A stretch of DNA of 64,000 nucleotides from Telopea speciosissima (taxonomy: Eukaryota; Streptophyta; Magnoliopsida; Proteales; Proteaceae): positions 70,426,984-70,490,983 of the forward strand of contig NC_057919.1 of assembly GCF_018873765.1 (NCBI RefSeq), written 5' to 3'. How positions within the stretch are numbered: the first letter of the stretch is position 1; the number at the start of each line of letters is the position of its first letter. A program made the position numbers and the translations under genes. Of the stretch, positions 59,714 to 64,000 are shown piece after piece. The notes beneath the pieces were generated by a model. The model was not told the DNA's origin. It saw nothing but the letters and a program-made list of their open reading frames with translations, and made no database searches.

Positions 59714-60795
59714 GAGTGAAGCTCTCTATACACGTTGTTGTGGTGTGGCGTGCACCTGCACTCAGACACAGCCGAGCGTGAAATGACTTGCACACTCCTA
59801 ACTATCCATGGGGGTGGGATGGTCACTGCGCGCCCGGCTGTCTGGACGTAGGTACACGTCACCGCACAACACCGGGTGGCCTTCTTTCTCCCCCCAAAAA
59901 AGAGCTATTCTCTTGATGTTTGGTAGTCTCTAGCATTGACTAGAGATGATTCTATTCCTATAATATTATTGTGGAGATTTTTTCTTGAGTGAAGCTCTCT
60001 ATACAGGTGATGTGGTGTGGCGTGCACCTACACTCGGACACAGTCGAGCTTGAAATGACCTGCACACTCCTAACTTTCCATGGGGGTGGGATGGTCACTG
60101 CGTGCCCGGGTGTCTGGACGTAGGTACATGTCACCGCACAACACCGGGTGGCCTTCTTTCTCCCCCCAAAAAAGAGCTATTCTCTTGATGTTTGGTAGTC
60201 TCTAGCATTGACTAGAGATGATTCTATTCCTATAATATTATTGTGGAGATTTTTTCTTGAGTGAAGCTCTCTATACAGGTGATGTGTTGTGGCGTGCACC
60301 TGCACCCAGACACAGCCGAGCGTGAAATGACCTGCACACTCCTAGCTTTCCATGGGGTTAGGGTGGTCATTGCATGCCAGCTGAACACAGGTACACACCA
60401 CCCACAACAACGGGTGGCCTTCTTTCTTCCCCCAAAAAGAGCTATTCTCTTGATGTTTGGTAGTTTCTAGCATTGACTAGAGATGATTCTATTCCTATAA
60501 TATTATTGTGGAGATTTTTTCTTGAGTGAAGCTCTCTATACAGGTGATGTGTTGTGGCGTGCACCTGCACCCAGACACAGCCGAGCGTGAAATGACCTAC
60601 ACACTCCTAGCTTTCCATGGGGTTAGGGTGGTCATTGCACGCCGGCTGTCTGAACACAACAGGTACACACCACCCACAACAACGGATGGCCTTCTTTCTT
60701 CCCCCAAAAAGAGCTATTCTCTTGATGTTTGGTAGTCTCTAGCATTGACTAGAGATGATTTTATTCCTATAATATTATTGTGGAGATTTTTTCTT
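59714..60795. repeat. four-unit tandem array, about 262-283 bp per unit, each with a fold-back
   Basis: Units start with GAGTGAAGCTCTCTATACA at 59714, 59997, 60259 and 60524. Each contains arms TGGCGTGCACCTGCA, ACACAGCCGAGCG and, about 60 bp later, CGCCCGGCTGTCT with ACACGTCACCGCACAAC in the first unit. These pair as a stem of about 45 bp. The rest of each unit (TGATGTTTGGTAGT, ATTGACTAGAGATGATTCTA, TTGTGGAGATTTTTTCTTGAG) is shared. Units 3 and 4 resemble each other most. Confidence 0.9.
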
Positions 60796-61015
60796 GAGCT
60801 AGAGTCTCCTGGTTTTCCTTTTCACCTTAAAGGTTTTCTATATTTTAAAAAAATGGTATTTTATTGAGTAAATTACTTGTACTCCGGAACTAGCCCAGAA
60901 CTCATGTTACCCCCTCGATTTGGAAAAAAAATACACTACCTCCCCCAATTGTACAAACTAATATCAGAGTGGTTCACTCCGTTACTTTATTTCTGTTAAG
61001 TGAAGAAAGGCAAGC

Positions 61016-61198
61016 TTACCATTTCTCCGTTGAAGGCGATCTTTCTGAGGCCATTAATCTCCAATGAAAACATATTGACGACCTGCTCATCGTTTTGATG
61101 GTGTCAAGAGGGTGGAGACAGACGTATGCGAAATCTCCAACTATTCCTCCAGTGGCTGCCCCAATGAGAGCCCTTTTGAAGACTGATAGGTTTCTCAT
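61016..61198 (-). pseudogene. mitochondrial-carrier family fragment
   Basis: The - strand frame reads LSVFKRALIGAATGGIVGDF and then YVCLHPLDTIKT, the first half-repeat of a mitochondrial carrier with its PxDxxK signature. It most recalls the mitoferrin-like plant carriers. After IKT the family sequence is lost, although a GTAAGC donor-like site follows at about 61016. No other carrier repeat was found nearby. Either one exon of a gene whose remainder lies outside the window, or a captured or retained fragment. Confidence 0.55.
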
Positions 61199-63726
61199 TA
61201 GTGGCTACACTTTTGAGCTTCCTTTCTTTTCTAGTTGTAGTTGTAGTAGGCATTTCTAAGATGCACTCCTTTTCCCTCTTCTCTCTCGCGCTGGTCCATC
61301 TACTGCCATGTCTTCAATGTATCTTGGCATGAGTGAAACCTCTTAACTGATCTATTCAGTTCCCGAGACTATACTAATGCTGGTTGTAATTCGCTTATCT
61401 GTTCGTGTTTTTCTGTTTCCCTTGAGTCTGTTCTTTCATTATTTTGGCTGTTGTGCCAAGGTTTTGTTCTGTTGAAACGTGCAGAGTTCCAATTGATGGA
61501 ATCGAGCTTCTGGAGCTGCAGTGACGGGTTTCATTTTTACCGAAATTCTGGTTTGGGGATGATTTCCATTGCAAATTTGCAATTCAAGAGCTTAATGGTG
61601 CTGCATTGGGGAGGATGCGTGATCTTGTTTAGTCTTGACAGATTCGGATCTTCTTTCATCGATTCATGCATCCAATTGTGGTTTGGCCTGGTTAAACACA
61701 AGGGGTTGAACTGCTGAGAATATAGGTGTTGTAGGTCTTCAAGCCTTCCAGTCTTGCAGGTCTTCAAAGGTTCAGGTTGAAGGTCTTCAACGGTAGCAAA
61801 AGAGGTTTCAAACCTAATGGGATGAGTTTATATGTAGTGAACTTAATTTTGCTTCATATAAATATTTGAATACCATGTAGAGAGACTCCATTTTTTAAAG
61901 CGGCACATAATTTATCTTAGTGGGCCACCTAATTCTCCCACATGACAAAATGATGTGACAATTCTAATTGTTGTACAGATAATGATTTTGAATGAGCCAC
62001 TAATCAAATTTCATAATCAAATTCAATCATATACTTTCTTGTATTGACATGCATCCCCATGTGTATCTGTATATCTATGCACATGCATAAATTTCCAGTA
62101 CTTCGACCACTACTGCTCACTTTCCCATAATCTTTCCCATAATCCTTGGTTTTCAAATATTTTACCACTTGGAAAAGTGCACATGGGTTGAAACATTACC
62201 TTTGACTAGGATGTCAAAAGGTACCTAGGGGTCTACCTGTCCACAAAATTTGAGTCTAACCAACAAACAATGTGACATATTTTTGGATCAATAAGCTTAT
62301 CTTATCAGGCCGCCCATATACGAAAAATACATTTGGGAGACTTGACTACATAAGTCTATCTGATTGGCTTTAAAATCTTTCACAAGGCATGTGAAGTGTG
62401 ACCCAAATTTTGTGAACTGGTAGACTCCTAAATCCCCTCTTCACGTGTCAAAGTTTTAACCCTTATAAAATTTGCCAAGTGGCAAAACAAAGCTCTTAAA
62501 ATCCAATACTATGAGAAAGCATAATAGTAGTTAAGAGTGATGAATTCATTTCTTTTTCAAATACTCATACTCCTGACTGCCTACAAAGGGAATTCGAGAA
62601 TCTGACGGCTGCATGTTTAAACATAGGACAGTCGCTAGTGCAGTTGAGCCTAGACCCCGGGAGGGTCCGAAATCGAGACTTCTTGTTCCTCATCTAGTTT
62701 AGGAATTCCAACCCCACCCTCCCCCCCCCCCCCCTCCCCATAAAAAAAATTCCCCGCCAATAAAAAAAAATACATCTGTTCCGCAACCCTTTTTGCCTTT
62801 TAAGGAAATTAGACTATAAAACACCTCTCAAGCAGAATGGTTTAATACTTGCTGTCTTCAGAGTGTCTGTGGTGCTAAAAGTAGAGTGTAACAGGGCTCA
62901 GTAACCTGAGCCGTTGGCCCAGAGGCTCACTCATCCCTTGAATAAGATCTGGAATTAACCCGATCCCGATTCCTGCCATTCTAATCTTAATCTGTGTCTG
63001 AATTTTGCAGGCAATGTGTGTGAAACAAAACACTCCCATCAAGCACTACACCAAACAATGTGTATGAAACAGAGAAGAAAAACGCTAAAAAACTGCAGTA
63101 CAATTCTAATATCACAATAAACCACCCTAAATTTGGTCATAGTTACTTGCAACCTGGACAGTGCTCCAAGCAAAAACAAAATTCTGTCTCAATTGGCTCC
63201 TGGTTAGCAGATCCCAAGTTGACCCTGAGACCCACAGGGAGTAAACAATAAGACGAAAGAACTTAAGGAACTGTTGTAATGATGTTTTTTTATAAGAGAA
63301 CAACCACGGAAGGCTAGTGGTAGTATGAGTTATGATGAAGAGACTTCAGCCAGAATGGCAAAATTTCCCTCTGATATAATGCAACAATATTAAACAGATC
63401 TTCACCACCATATGTATTGGTTCATACATAGAAACCAACATTTCCATCTTTTCCACCAAACAACAACAATTTTTATAAATAAGACCCAGAGATATGGGGC
63501 TCAAATATGCAACCCCCTTGCATGATTGAGCTATTCCGAACACTTATTTTCTTTACAATTCAAGCTTGTAACAGCATAATAGTCTTTGAATCCCATTGTT
63601 TAAGCCTCAACCAGGGCTTCAAGGGAGCAGTTACACCTTTGTATCATTTCTTGGCTTTGCCACTCTTGTAGAACCCCCATAACATCCACCACTGCCCAAT
63701 CTCTCTCATCAATATTCATTTGATAT
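61199..63726. other. spacer
   Basis: No gene recognised. A C-run lies at about 62717-62735. Open frames at 61451-61767 lack known domains. Confidence 0.4.
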
Positions 63727-63809
63727 AACAGGGGTAAGGCTGTGTACATTTGACCTTTCCCAGACCCTGCAAAATGCGGGAGCCTTGTGCACTGGGTACG
63801 GCTTTTATA
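63727..63809 (+). mobile_element. Au SINE 3' part
   Basis: AACAGGGGTAAGGCTGTGTA, then CCCAGACCCTGC and GCGGGAGCCTTGTGCACTGG, ending GGTACGGC. The tRNA-derived head is absent. Confidence 0.8.
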
Positions 63810-64000
63810 AGGGGTGATCCTTGTGGACATAAGCAAAAGGATACATGCTAAAGCACTTTCTAAGTTGGTGAAATTCCACACATGCATATGCCTAAATAAA
63901 TGGAGCATCATGACGTACCTGATAAAATAGTGTAGGAAATAACCACTACTATAGGGATAAAGTAAGACTTATCTTATTGCAAACAATTCTTCAAACAATG

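Overview
This is plant nuclear DNA. The evidence is GT-AG introns up to 12 kb long, FBA-type F-box genes, Ty1/copia and Ty3/gypsy LTR elements primed by initiator-tRNA-Met sites, L1- and RTE-type LINEs, Au-type SINEs and many MITEs. The species cannot be read from the sequence; an angiosperm, probably a eudicot, is the safe statement. No tRNA, rRNA, CRISPR, phage or bacterial feature was seen.

Three protein-coding genes look intact after splicing by eye. (1) A small J-domain (DnaJ-like) protein of 134 aa on the + strand is split into six exons spread over 25.7 kb (15667-41344). Introns 1 and 3 are each about 12 kb and full of transposons. (2) A domesticated hAT-transposase gene on the + strand (36766-40081, six coding exons, 911 aa) has two BED zinc fingers, a DUF659-type core and a C-terminal hAT dimerisation region. 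It lies wholly inside intron 3 of the J-domain gene, on the same strand. (3) A NYN-domain/LOTUS-like putative RNA endonuclease on the - strand (50855-55221, three exons, 650 aa).

Layout. 1-3643: an unrecognised open frame and a tandem pair of broken F-box/FBA genes. 3656-5419: a solo LTR with a 5-bp target duplication, 12 bp after the second F-box stop. 5425-8913: spacer with a 455-bp exact tandem duplication, a fold-back element and a tiny LTR-element candidate. 8914-11830: a 5'-truncated L1-type LINE (-). 14125-15285: an RTE-type LINE tail. 15667-41344: the J-domain gene. Its intron 1 holds two copia remnants, three SINEs, another RTE tail and a gag-only gypsy-like element. Its intron 3 holds a complete 5.2-kb copia element with dead catalytic sites, a gypsy LTR remnant carrying a SINE, and the hAT-derived gene. 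41345-49650: intergenic DNA with a SINE, fold-backs, a 238-bp MITE and a second solo LTR. 50855-55221: the NYN gene, with a MITE in intron 1. 55884-60795: a 1-kb MULE-type element, further MITEs and a four-unit tandem array built around a fold-back. 61016-61198: a mitochondrial-carrier fragment. The rest is low-information spacer.

No operon-like or defence-type system is visible. The most interesting biology is architectural: a tiny chaperone gene that must splice across about 24 kb of transposons and an entire nested, transposase-derived gene, and a local MITE family that can be recognised from three copies with 9-bp target duplications.
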